Source: Parasponia andersonii (lineage: Eukaryota > Streptophyta > Magnoliopsida > Rosales > Cannabaceae). Taken from it: a stretch of 64,000 nucleotides of DNA. The stretch lies in the NCBI GenBank assembly GCA_002914805.1, contig JXTB01000099.1, positions 290,971-354,970 of the forward strand, written 5' to 3'. The position numbers and the translations under genes are program-made. The stretch's first letter is position 1; every line of letters starts with the position of its first letter. The notes below the pieces were generated by a model. That model did no database searches. It was not told where the DNA came from and was given only the letters and a program-made list of their open reading frames with translations. This document shows, piece after piece, positions 1 through 10,536 of this stretch.

Positions 1-786
1 ATTAATTATGAATTTAAATAATTTATGGATAGTAATTATTTAAATCTAATCTGATTAGATTTAGTTTCAAATTTAAATTCAAAACTATATCTTTAATTTA
101 AATTAAAGATAATTATTAAATTTAAATTATTCAAACTTAAACTATCATGATTTATGGATAATTATCTAATCATAATTGATCACATTAAATATCAAATTAA
201 TTTGAATAGTTGTTATCTATTTAAATTCAAAAATTTAAATAGATAGAAAATCTTATCTAATTTCAAAAATTAGTAGATATCCTATTCAAATTTAAATTAA
301 CTACTAGTTTTATCAAGATAATATCCAATCATATCTAATCTCATTGAATATCTAATTAATTTGAATAGTTATTATCTATTTAAATTCAAAATTTAAATAT
401 TAGAGATAATATAGGAAATCTTATCCAATTTCAAAAATTCGTAAATATCCTATTTAAATTTAGATTATCTACTAGATAATATCCTAATTATCTAATAATT
501 TTGAATTTGCATTATCCATTTAAATTCAAAAATTGAAGATAACATAGGCAATCTTATCTATTTCAAAATAGTAGAAATCCTATTCAAATTTACATTAACC
601 ATTAAACAATCTAATTTATTTAACTAATTCAAATTACATTATTCTACAATAAATCAAATTTAAAATAGGATAACTCAAAAATAGATAACTATCCTAATTT
701 CATCTGAATAGTTTCCTATTTCAAAAATTTAAATTCATTCTAAACATTTATCTAATTAATTAAAATTAATTAATTTCAAAAACTAG
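1..786. repeat. AT-rich degenerate tandem repeat tract
   Basis: Very AT-rich DNA built from diverged copies of a unit of roughly 140-160 bp. Recognisable anchors are 'ttgaatagttrttatctatttaa' near 199 and 359 and a weaker copy near 500, each followed by 'aaattcaaaa' and then 'aatcttatc(c/t)aattt'. There is no coding potential. It abuts the GC-rich stretch that begins near 787, and both probably belong to the internal region of the minus-strand non-autonomous LTR element whose LTR lies at 10,537-12,292. That assignment is inference. Confidence 0.5.
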
Positions 787-1042
787 TTGTGGTGGAAGAA
801 ATACCACCATCATCAGCCTACGGGCCGTCACTGATAGAGGAAGGCGGCGAGAGTCGGAGCCACAAAGCGGCGCCACCTGGCTACAACGCACAGCAAGGTC
901 GCGCCTGCCTGGCATGCTGCACACATGCTGGCCATGCCGGCGCAGTAGTCAGGCGGCGTGCACAGGCCTTGAAGACACAGCGTGCTACGCACTGGCGTAG
1001 CAAGTGTCGTGCCATGTGCGTGTGCTAGATGCGTATGCTAGG
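787..1042 (-). mobile_element. GC-rich internal segment of a non-autonomous LTR element (left part)
   Basis: A sharp switch to GC-rich sequence full of gcatgc/ggcgc-like words, ending where the gypsy LTR begins at 1,043. The segment at 9,984-10,205, on the other side of the gypsy element, has the same unusual composition and word use. The simplest reading is that the gypsy element inserted into one GC-rich tract and split it. The open frame at 789-1,028 on the plus strand resembles nothing I know and is probably chance in GC-rich DNA. Confidence 0.45.
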
Positions 1043-1722
1043 TGTGGCGTGTTGCCATACCATGGCCTATGATGCCCAGACCTAGTATGCACACGTTGCC
1101 TACATTATGCCCACAGTGGTGTGAACGGGTGGGGATTCTTGTATTTATGTAGGGGTATTTTTGTCCAGGATCATTAGTCAAGTCTGTAGCCAAATACCCC
1201 ATATTTGAGGGCTAAGAATTAGGGAAAATTATTATAAATTCGAAACTTAATTATGTTGCCCCAATTTTGCTATATGTTTTCTAGGCAAAAATCATGTTTC
1301 CTCTTGCCAAAATGCTAAAAGACCAAAAAGCTCTTCAGAGGGGTGACTCGGGTACCCATAGGGGGGCCTTGGCCACTAGCATGATAGGGGCTTAGTTGTG
1401 AACCTCGTTGCCCTATCAATGAAGGAAATGATATTTATGCATGTCCATGTGTTTCCTATGTGTTGCTTGTTTGTTGCTATATATTGCCTTGATGTGCTTG
1501 CTTTGTGCTCGCTTGTTATGTGATTGTCGCTATCAAATCTGCTTGTTTTGTGCTTACTCAATGCTATGTTATTGCCCTTAATATGGTGTCATGTGTGGCA
1601 TGGCTAACCAATGGGTTTGTTTGACTGCAGGCTTAAGTTCTAGGCTGACTGGCTAGCTTCAAGCGATAGTAAGTGCGACACGTTCTGCCTATTTTGAAGT
1701 ATCAAAGAGGAAACTCGTGATA
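1043..1722 (+). mobile_element. 5' LTR of Ty3/gypsy chromovirus (first copy)
   Basis: About 680 bp, beginning TGTGGCGTG and ending near TGATA, and homologous along its length to the 3' LTR at 9,312-9,983. A primer-binding site (TGGTATCAGAG, initiator-Met tRNA type) follows at about 1,725-1,735. The five bases before it (ctagg) match four of five bases after the 3' LTR (ctaag), a worn target-site duplication. From about 1,340 it is about 97% identical to 4,233-4,615, much closer than to the 3' LTR. Confidence 0.75.
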
Positions 1723-2190
1723 GTTGGTATCAGAGTTTTGGTTAGAAAGCTTGGAAAATCTTGTTGGGATGGCAAACAAAACCTAGAGGATCATTACGAT
1801 TGAGAAGCACCTAGAAGAACTTAATAGGATCGAGTTCAAGATTATAGATGTCACCAGTGCAAGAGATGGATTCGACGATGCGAGATTACAACAAAAGATC
1901 GAGGTACTAGAGAAAAATGTAGAACACATGCTCAATAGAATAAACAATCTCAAGTGGAGGGAAGGCTCTCCAAGCCCCTCTAGTCCACCACTAGGTGGCG
2001 AACATGTCAAGAACTTAGAGATGTCTGTGAGCAACCTCTAAGGCACAGTCAATGACATGGTGGAGAATTGTCATGGGGTAATAGGCACAATGAGGCATGA
2101 GATTAAGGAGATAAACACCAAGCTCAACCTCACCATCTGAGCTGTGGGGGTCCAACCTGTGGCTACTCTAACAGGAATGGCTTATACGAG
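1723..2190 (+). pseudogene. gypsy leader and start of gag, cut at the N
   Basis: Primer-binding site followed by the decayed start of gag. The likely start at 1,769 reads M-A-N-K-T and then a TAG stop, which looks like a CGA-to-TAG type change. The sequence ends abruptly at 2,190, beside the single N. The same bases continue without a break at 5,083/5,084 in the second copy (about 22 differences over 851 aligned bases, no net indel). Confidence 0.7.
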
Positions 2191-2191
2191 N
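2191..2191. other. single ambiguous base, probable contig join
   Basis: One N separates gypsy gag sequence on the left from unrelated LTR-tail sequence on the right. The left flank reappears, and continues correctly, at 4,233-5,083, so this N most likely marks an assembly join and not a natural junction. Confidence 0.75.
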
Positions 2192-2814
2192 AAAGACCTT
2201 AAAGTAACATTAATGTATAATATCCTTAACTATTTGGTATTCCTATCAATTCATAAATATAATATGCTAGAGTTCACCTCTAATTTTACAGAGACTAGTT
2301 TTTTAATAAATCAAACGGTTACAACCCATGAAAACAAGTCTAGTTAAACATCAATGATTAAGATCTACATACTAAGAGCTAGTTTATGATAATATTAAAA
2401 ATTAAGTTATGTTATTCTAATTATTTATATTACCCGGTCTAGTTCAATATACATAACTTATTTATATTGTACTAGTGTTTCTATTAGAAATCAGATAATT
2501 CAATGATGTGAGACACATGATTCCTATTGAGATAGACAAACACCACAACCTTTAGTAAATAAAGTATTCTATCTTTATTTACAGATTGTGAACTAATTAT
2601 AGACTTAGATAAAGAAATAAGTCCCTCCATAATTAACACTTAATCATATTTGCTTCTTTATATACAAATAAAGTCATGGAATCTTTTTAAGATAAATAAA
2701 CTATTGAACTTAGATAGTTTAATCTAGCAAATATCATAATTACACATGAGAGAAAGTTATTTATACTAAAAGGGTAAAATCAGAAATTTACTTTTTAGGG
2801 CAAATATCCCAGTA
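2192..2814 (-). mobile_element. LTR tail of the non-autonomous element (second copy)
   Basis: Matches 11,664-12,292, the 5' end (minus strand) of the LTR at 10,537-12,292, at roughly 85-93% identity by eye. The outer LTR end, which reads TGTTGGGATAT in the good copy, has decayed here to TACTGGGATAT. The same flanking DNA (cttataacttgttgaag...) follows in both copies, so the duplication includes the host flank and is not two independent insertions. Confidence 0.7.
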
Positions 2815-3918
2815 CTTATAACTTGTTGAAGTTGAATTGTGGCCAGGGCAAGAGAGTGTAGGGAAGGAGTGGGTTTCATTGGTTTTATTTGGATTTAATT
2901 TGATTTATGTTATATGTACTGATTTTGGTTTTATTTATATTTGATGGAAAAGAAGTATGGTTTGGATTGGGTTTCTCAATTTCATTTTCATTTTTTCCTG
3001 TTTTTGTTTAAATTATTTTAACTAATTCTAATATTTGGTGATAAGAATATGGTATCTCATGGGTTGTCTCAATTTTAAATGAAGGGGCAAACTCATCTTT
3101 CTATAACAAATTTGAAAAAAAATATATGGGCGTACAAATTTTTTGCAATTCAAATTACAAAACATGGGGTTTAAAAATAAAAAAGTAGCATAATTGATGG
3201 TATTTTATTATAGTTCACTCTAATTTAAAATTAATTGGAGTAAAACTTGTATAATTTACCCCCAAAAGCCCTATATACGTGGAATGGTTGAAACTTCACA
3301 TATTATACTCCTATAGTTTTTAAAAAAAAATAAATAAATAGGGATAATATAAAAAAACCCACAACTTTTAGTGTTAAATTAAAAAAACACATATTTTCAT
3401 TTATATCATGGTGAATTACGAAAAAAAAAAATCTTGAAATTTGAGTGTTATGTAATTTAAACTCTGAAGATTGAACTCTGCAAAATAATACACTGAGATT
3501 AAGAATTTCTAAAAATTAATATTTTCGAATGATTTTTTGATCAATTTTAGTAACAAAAAAACAATAATATCCTCCATTAAAAATACATTAATTCCTTACT
3601 ATTTTACTTAATTTTGAGAATATTATTGTCTTTTACTAGTTAAAGTTATTCAAAATGTTAAAGTTAACTGAGGGTATTAATTTTAAAAAATTCTTTATTT
3701 CAAAATAAAGTATTATTTTACTAAATTCAAACTTCAGAGTTTAAATTACAGAATACTCAAATATCAATTTTTTCGCAGGTTTGCCCTTTATATCAAATTA
3801 AACATTCAATTTTTATTTTATTATCAAATATAACTAGGCCCACATATCTAGACAAAATTAGATCTATAACTGTTAAAAAAAGACAATTTTGCCCTTTAAA
3901 TTCATAAAAAAATATATT
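2815..3918. repeat. duplicated flank, copy of 12,293-13,393
   Basis: Non-coding AT-rich sequence about 92-93% identical to 12,293-13,393. It includes a shared landmark near 2,830 ('gtggccagggcaagagagtg'), the left arm of a foldback MITE from about 3,342, and a nested MITE at 3,409-3,786. Similarity stops abruptly at about 3,918/13,393, inside the outer MITE. Confidence 0.75.
3409..3786. mobile_element. Mutator-type MITE with 9-bp target duplication (copy 1)
   Basis: A 378-bp element whose two halves are inverted repeats of each other, flanked on both sides by the perfect 9-bp direct repeat TTTATATCA (3,400-3,408 and 3,787-3,795). It sits inside the left arm of a larger foldback element. It is the counterpart of 12,887-13,261. 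Confidence 0.75.
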
Positions 3919-4232
3919 ACAGGTTGATTATCATTCAATCTCATTAAACACTATAATGTCTCCATGGATATCCTTACTCGACTCTGTATACTATATTCCT
4001 TTGTCTCTTTCATTTTTCTGGAAACTTATCTATCTTATGAAAAAGTATTTCTCCAATAAACTGCATAATAATAAAATTCCCAATTAGATAAAAGTCATAA
4101 ATTAAATTCAATTTATAATCAAATTTAATGAATTCAACTCACAATTAAATTCTATAAATTTAATTCTCAATTAAACATATAGGAAAAAAATAATCGAATA
4201 TAAACATATTTGTTTCGATTTAATTTTGTAGG
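3919..4232. other. AT-rich non-coding spacer ending at a truncated LTR
   Basis: No gene or clear repeat family seen. Rich in 'caatttataatcaaatttaa'-like words. It ends where gypsy LTR sequence begins in mid-LTR at about 4,233, which is a recombination or assembly breakpoint. Confidence 0.4.
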
Positions 4233-4660
4233 GGGGTGACTTGGGTACCCATAGGGGGGCCTTGGCCACTAACATGATAGGGGCTTAGCTGTGAACCTCG
4301 TTGCCCTATCAATAAAGGAAATGATGTTTATGCATGTCCATGTGTTTCCTATGTGTTGCTTGTTTGTTGCTATATATTGCCTTGATGTGCTTGCTTTGTG
4401 CTCGCTTGTTATGTGATTGCCGCTATCAAATCTGCTTGTTTTGTGCTTACTCAATGCTATGTTATTGCCCTTAACATGGTGTCATGTGTGGCATGGCTAA
4501 CCAATGGGTTTGTTTGCCTGCAGGCTTAAGTTCTAGGCTGACTTGCTAGCTTCGAGCGATAGTAAGTGCCACACGTTCTGCCTATTTTGAAGTATCAAAG
4601 AGGAAACTCGTGATAGTTGGTATCAGAGTTTCGGTTAGAAAGCCTGGAAAATCTTGTTGG

Positions 4661-7600
4661 GATGGTAAACAAAACCTAGAGGATCATTACGATTGAGAAG
4701 CACCTAGAAGAACTTAATGGGATCGAGTTCAAGATTATAGATGTCACCAGTGCAAGAGATGGATTCGACGATGCGAGATTACAACAAAAGATCGAGGTGC
4801 TAGAGAAAAATGTAGAACACATGCTCAACAGAATAAACAATCTCAAGTGGAGGGAAGGCTCTCCAAGCCCCTCTAGTCTACCACTAGGCGGCGAACATGT
4901 CAAGAACTTAGAGATGTCTGTGAGCAACCTCTAAGGCACAGTCAATGACATGGTGGAGAATTGTCAAGGGGTAATAGGCACAATAAGACATGAGATTAAG
5001 GAGATAAACACCAAGCTCAACCTCACCATCTGAGCTGTGGGGGTCCAACCTGTGGCTACTCTAACAGGAATGGCTTATACGAGGGCTAAGGTGCCAAAAC
5101 CACGATACTATAGGGGCATAAGGGATGCGAGGGAAGTTGAGAATTTCATCTTTAATATAGAGCAATACTTCTAAGAGGTATAACCTAACTGGAAGGATGC
5201 CTTTGATTGCGATGGCTACAATGTACTTGTTTAGGGATGCCAAAGTATGATGGAGGATGAAGTATGATGATATTCAGCACAGGAGATATACCATAGCTAC
5301 TTGGAATAACCTTCGAATGGAATGAATAACTCAGTTCTTCCATGAAAATGTGCTATATCTGGCTTGACGCCAGCTACGAGAATTGAAGTAAATGGGCACT
5401 ATCCGTGAGTATGTTAAGTAGTTCTCAAGATTAATGCTTGACATCAAGGACATATCCAAAGCAGATAAGTTTTTTCACTTCTATGAAGGCCTTAAGCTTT
5501 TGGCTGGAATAGATCTACAAAGGCAAAGGATCCAAGACCTTACCACTGCTCAAACGGCCATTGAGAATTTGATGGACTATACATCAGAGAATATCCAGCA
5601 AAAGAATAATCAACTCACTCAAAGTTTAAGTAACCCGAGTGGCAACAAACAAGGGAAGCCAGGGCAGAACAAAAATGGGGGAGTGGATAAGAAGAGCAAT
5701 AAGTCCAATTCCTCCTCGAGTAGTAGTTCCACATCCCATAGGAAGAAATCGATGCCTTGCTTCCTTTGCAAGGGGCCACATAAGCCTCTTAATACCCTCA
5801 TAAGCACAAATTGAGTGATATTCAGGCCTCGATTGCTCAAGAGTTACAAGGTGAGGGTGAAGAGGATGATGAGCATCAAATGGAGGCCCTGAGCCTATTA
5901 AATGCCCTTATGAAGCATGGAGCTGAGGTAAAGAAGGCTCTTAGGAAAGGGCTTATATACGTAGATGCCACATTGAACGGGAAGCCCGCAACTAGTGTGA
6001 TGATTGACAAAGGCACCACTCATAACTTTGTGTCAGATGGCGAGGCACGATGTTTTGGACTCAAGATTAGGAAAGATATAGGCCGCATGAAGGCGGTTAA
6101 CTCGAAAGCCTTGGCTAAGACAGGAATAGCTAAGTAGGTACGTGTCAAGATTGGCACCTAAGAGGGATTGACCGACTTGGTCATGTTACAAATGGACGAC
6201 TTCTATGTCATCTTAGGGATAGAATTCTTGGTGGAGAAAGGTGTTATTCCCATCCCATCAAAAGGAAGCTTGTTGATCATAAGGGAGAAACCCGCCATGG
6301 TACCCGCAAATGTGAAGCAAGCTAATGATGTGAAGCTCTTGTCCATTCTACAGTTTAAGAAAAGCATGAAGCGGCAAGAACTAACCTATGTGGCAGTCCC
6401 TTCTGTATATGAAGAAGGAGGTGAAGAAATCATTCCTCCTGAAATCGATGGCATGCTAAGGAAATACAGGAATGTGATACCGAATCAACTTTCCAAAGCC
6501 TTACCACCAAGATAGGCATTGACCACCAAATCGAGCTAGTGACAGGTGCCAAGTCGCCCGCAAAAGCACCTTATCAGATAGCACCTCCTAAGTTAGAGGA
6601 ACTCAAGAAGTAATTGAATGAATTATTGGAGGTAGGCTTTATCAGATCATCGAAAGCACTATATGGAGCACGATGCTATTCTAGAAGAAACAAATGGGAG
6701 TTTGAGACTATGCATTAATTATAGAGCTCTGAATAAAGTAGTAGCGTAAAACACTAATCCTATTCTACTGATTGTAGGTCTATTCGACTAGTTGAGCAAG
6801 GCAAAGTACTTTACTAAGCTTGATTTGAGATCAGGCTACTACCAAGTGCGGATTGCTAATAGGGATGAGCAAAAGACCATATGTATCACTCGGTATAGGG
6901 CATTCTATTTTCTCATGATGCCATTTGGGTTGACCAAGTCCCCAGCCAATTTTTGTACACTTATGAACCAAGTTTTCCACGAGTATTTAGACAAGTTCAT
7001 GGTTGTCTACTTGGACGATATCGTGGTATACAGTACATCGATGGAGGAGCACAAGAAGCACTTGGCTATGGTATTTCAGAAACTAAGAGGTAATCAACTT
7101 TACGCAAAGCGGGAAAAACAATCATTCGCACAGTAAATCATCAAGTTCCTAGGCCATGTGGTTAAACGTGGCCATATCCGGATGCACCTAAAGAAGGTAA
7201 GGGTCATCCAAAAGTGGAAAGCCTCTACTAAAATAAAGGAACTATCCTCATTCCTAGGTTTAGCCAACTACTACTGACATTTTGTAGAAAGTTATTCAAG
7301 ACAAGCGACACCCTTGACAGAGCTATTGAAGAAGGGTGTTACTTGGGAGCATACCGTAGAGTGTGAGAAGGCCTTTGAGAATCTAAAAGAAGCCATGATG
7401 AGAGATCTTGTCCTTGCCTTACCATACATTAGCAAGCCCTTTGAAGCACAGACGGACGCATTAGATTACACTTTGGGAAGGGTGCTATTGTAAAAGGGAC
7501 ACCTTATGGCATATGAGAGTCGTAAGCTCACCGAAGCCGTACGAAGATATATGGCCCAAGAGAAGAAGCTTCTCACCGTGATCCATTGCTTACAGGTATG

Positions 7601-9300
7601 GCATCATTATTTGTTAGGGTCAAAGTTTGTGGTGAAAACGGATAACTCAGTCATTAGTTACTTCTTCACACAGCCAAAACTTACCCCAAAATAAGCTTGA
7701 TGGCAAGAATTCATGGCTAAATTCGATTTTCACTTTGAACATAAGGCAAGCCACTCAAATCAAGCAGCAGATGCCTTAAGTTGCAAAGTAGAGCTCACAA
7801 CTTTGAAACTTCTAGCCAACATGTCGGCTAGTGTGGTGAACACTCCTATCAAAGAGAACCTAGAGAAGGACTTTGTTGTCAAGACCATCATGAAGCTCCT
7901 TGAAGAATGCAAGACTCGCCAATTCCGGGTAAAGGATGACCTTCTATGGGCCAAGGGTGGCCTTTTGTATGTCTCACAGATAAGATACCTACGAAGGGCA
8001 CTCATGAGTGAGTGCCATGACATATTATGGGTGGGCCATCCAGGGTAGCAGAGAACACATGCCCTTTTGAGGCAAGGGTATTATTGGCTGTAGATATGAG
8101 ATGATATGGTAGAGTACACCAAGATCTGTCTCACTTGCCAATAAGACAAAATGCTGAGACAGAAAACGTCTGGATTACTAGAGCCACTACTTGTTCCAAG
8201 CAGGCTAGAGGAGAGTATCTTGCTTGATTTCATTGCAAACCTACCGAAGAAAAGGGGGCATGAGAATATCTTGGTGATAGTGGACAGATTTTCCAAGTAT
8301 GCGACTTTCATTCAAGTCCCGAAGCACTGCACGGTAGAAGAGACAGTCAGACTCTTTTTCAGACATGTCGTGGAATATTGGGGTATGCCCTGGAATATTG
8401 TCAGTGATCGGAAAGCTAGATTCATAGGATCATTTTGGTCCGAACCTTTTCATCTCCTAGGGTCATAGCTGAACATCTCCTCGAGCTACCATCCATAGAC
8501 CGATGGATAAACAAAAAGATTCAATGTGATGTTGGAGAAGTACTTGCAGTATTTTGTCAGTGTTAATTAGAAAAATTGGCTGTAACTACTTGATGTAGCT
8601 TAATTTTGCTTCAACGCTCAGAAAAGTTCCTCAACCAATAAGAGCGCTTTTGAGATTGTTAATGGTCAACAACTATTGTTACTCTACAAGTGAATGATTA
8701 TCATGGAAAGAATCCCTAAGCCTTCAGCTTCACAAAAGAATAAAAAAAAAATACCGAGATTGCCCAAGCTTATCTAAAAAAAGCCTCAAACAAAATGAAG
8801 AAGTGGGAAGATCAAGGTAGATAGCCGCTAGAGTTCTAACCTGGAGACATAATGTTGAACAAGCTTTCACCTGGACAACTGAGATTCAAAGGGGCCAAAG
8901 ATAAGAGACTCATATGCAAGTATAAGGGTCCCATACCTATTATCTCAAAAGTGGGAAAAATATCTTATACGCTCGACACCCCTGCATAGCTCAAGATACA
9001 CCTGGTGATTCATATCAACAACTTCAAGCCGTATCACAAAGATCCAGCAGATCCAAATGCAACCAACTGACCAGAGGACCTATTTATCTCACGCCATAGA
9101 GCAGCAGAGAACTTGAAGATATCCTTACAGATAGAATGGTAACTGTAGGAACCAGACTGCCGAAGAAAGAGTACCTCGTCAAGTGAAAGGGCCTCGAAGA
9201 AGAAGGAACCAATAAGGAAAGGGCAGAAGACTTGAAGAAGCTGCAGCAGAAAATTGAAGATCGTAAAGCCATCAAGTCACAGAAGATGCTGACAAGCTGA
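4661..9300 (+). pseudogene. gypsy gag-pol polyprotein, degraded
   Basis: Known family: chromovirus Gag-Pol. Visible pieces in order: Gag matrix/capsid part near 5,084-5,640 (VPKPRYY, then RDAREVENF); a zinc knuckle near 5,752 (CFLCKGPH) missing its last cysteine; protease near 6,000 with DKG where D-S/T-G is expected; reverse transcriptase 6,792-7,135 with an intact YLDD box near 7,010; RNase H 7,440-7,790 (TDN near 7,640); integrase 8,010-8,700 with the zinc-finger CxxC near 8,130 and core motifs; chromodomain 9,135-9,270 (KKEYLVK, then a stop where the conserved Trp of W-K-G should be). Many stops are single transitions such as CAG to TAG or TGG to TGA, as expected from decay of methylated DNA. 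It is non-functional. Confidence 0.85.
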
Positions 9301-9311
9301 ATGAGGAAGAA

Positions 9312-9983
9312 TGTGGCATGTTTCCATACCAAGGCCCATGATGCCCACACCTAGTGTGCATATGATGCCAACGAGTAGGAAATTTTGTAATTATTTAAGG
9401 GTATTTTTGTCTTGGATTATTAATCAAGTCCGTGGCCAAATACCCCATATTGAGGACTAAGAATTATGGAAATTTTTTTAAATTTGAAATATAATTATTT
9501 TGCCCCAATTTTGCCATATACTTTCTGGGCAAAAATTATGTTTCCTCCTACCAGATGGCTAAAAGCTCAAAAAGCACTTGGGGGAGGGGGGGTGAATCAG
9601 GTGCCCATAGGGGGACCTTGGCTACCAGCATGATAGAGGCTTAGCTGTGAACCTTCTAGCCCTATTAATAAAGGAAATGATGTTTATTCAATCCACATGT
9701 TGCCTATGTACTACTTTCATTATTGCTTGTTTGTTGCTTATATGTTGCCTACAAGTTGCCTCAATGTTCTTACTTTGTGTTTGCTTGTTATGTAATTGAT
9801 GCTATTGAATCTGCTTACTCAATACTATGTTATTGCCCTTAACACGGTGTCGCCTGTGGTATGACTAACCAATAGGTATGTTTTCTTGTAGGCTTAAGTT
9901 CTGGGCTGACTTGCTAGCTTCGAGGGATAGCAAGTGCTGCATGTTCTACCTATTTCAAAGTGGCAAAGAAGTGGCTCATGACA
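9312..9983 (+). mobile_element. 3' LTR of the chromovirus
   Basis: About 672 bp from TGTGGCATG to TGACA, preceded by the purine run. It is clearly more diverged from the two 5' LTR copies (roughly 85% by eye) than those are from each other (about 97%). The insertion is therefore old, and the duplication of its 5' part is younger, or allelic. Confidence 0.8.
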
Positions 9984-10536
9984 CTAAGCACACATGGTGT
10001 GCAAGCCACGCATAGCCTGAGTGCAGGCGCAACACGAGCCGCATGCGAGTGCCTCGCTGGCCGCATGCATCAGCCATACATGCAGGCCGCCTTAGGCAGC
10101 CCGCTCATAGGCTGCGTGCATATGTAGCCATGTTAGTTATACTAGTGCCTAACTCCCATATAGGCCAGCCACTCGCAAGCAGCCGTGTGCGCATGGCTAG
10201 GACTGGCCGAAATTTTTTTTTTAAAGCAAAAAAAAATAAAAAAAAAACAAAAAAAATCCAAAAAAAAATCAAAACCTCAAAACCTTTTGAAAAATTTCAA
10301 GAAACCAACAAACAAAAAAATTAAAAAAAACCAAAACCAAATTTGCCAAAAACAAAAAACAAAAGGTTTCCCAACAAGCAAAAAACAAAAAGAAAACGAA
10401 ATAAAAAACAATCAACAACAAAAAAAAATTAAACAACAAAAAAAAAAAATTGCTCAAACTCAATCATATAACCTAGATCATACAATTCTATATCAATATT
10501 ATGCTATAAATATAAGCCTAAGCTCTTGATGTCAAT
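9984..10536 (-). mobile_element. internal segment of the non-autonomous LTR element (right part), with primer-binding site
   Basis: Three zones. 9,984-10,205 is GC-rich, like 787-1,042. 10,208-10,460 is an A-rich tract with almost no G or T. 10,461-10,536 carries a worn primer-binding site on the minus strand: the plus strand reads gctcttgatgtca at about 10,523-10,535 against the expected gctctgatacca. No protein domain is visible, so this looks like a LARD-type element carrying no genes. The Lys/Gln-rich open frames here come from the A-rich tract. Confidence 0.55.

Larger units (their letters stand above)
4233..9983 (+). mobile_element. Ty3/gypsy chromovirus, 5' LTR truncated
   Basis: Decayed chromodomain-bearing Ty3/gypsy element. 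Order: partial 5' LTR (4,233-4,615), primer-binding site TGGTATCAGAG (4,618-4,628, initiator-Met tRNA type), gag, protease, reverse transcriptase, RNase H, integrase, chromodomain, a purine run (aatgaggaagaa, 9,300-9,311) as polypurine tract, and the 3' LTR (9,312-9,983). The 5' LTR lacks its first ~300 bp compared with the copy at 1,043-1,722. Many in-frame stops and frameshifts show it cannot encode a working polyprotein. Confidence 0.85.

Noticed and set aside
789..1028. 79-codon open frame in a GC-rich block
   Set aside because: Composition alone explains it; it lies in probable element sequence and has no recognisable domain.
1376..1561. Conserved small minus-strand open frame, also at 4,269-4,454
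   Set aside because: It lies inside duplicated LTR sequence, so its conservation reflects the duplication and not protein constraint.
1783..2034. 83-codon minus-strand frame, also at 4,676-4,927
   Set aside because: Antisense shadow of the gypsy gag region; the sense strand matches the retrotransposon layout.
10185..10529. Open frames rich in Lys and Gln
   Set aside because: They arise from a 250-bp A-rich tract almost free of G and T; no domain, no promoter context, and open frames exist on both strands.
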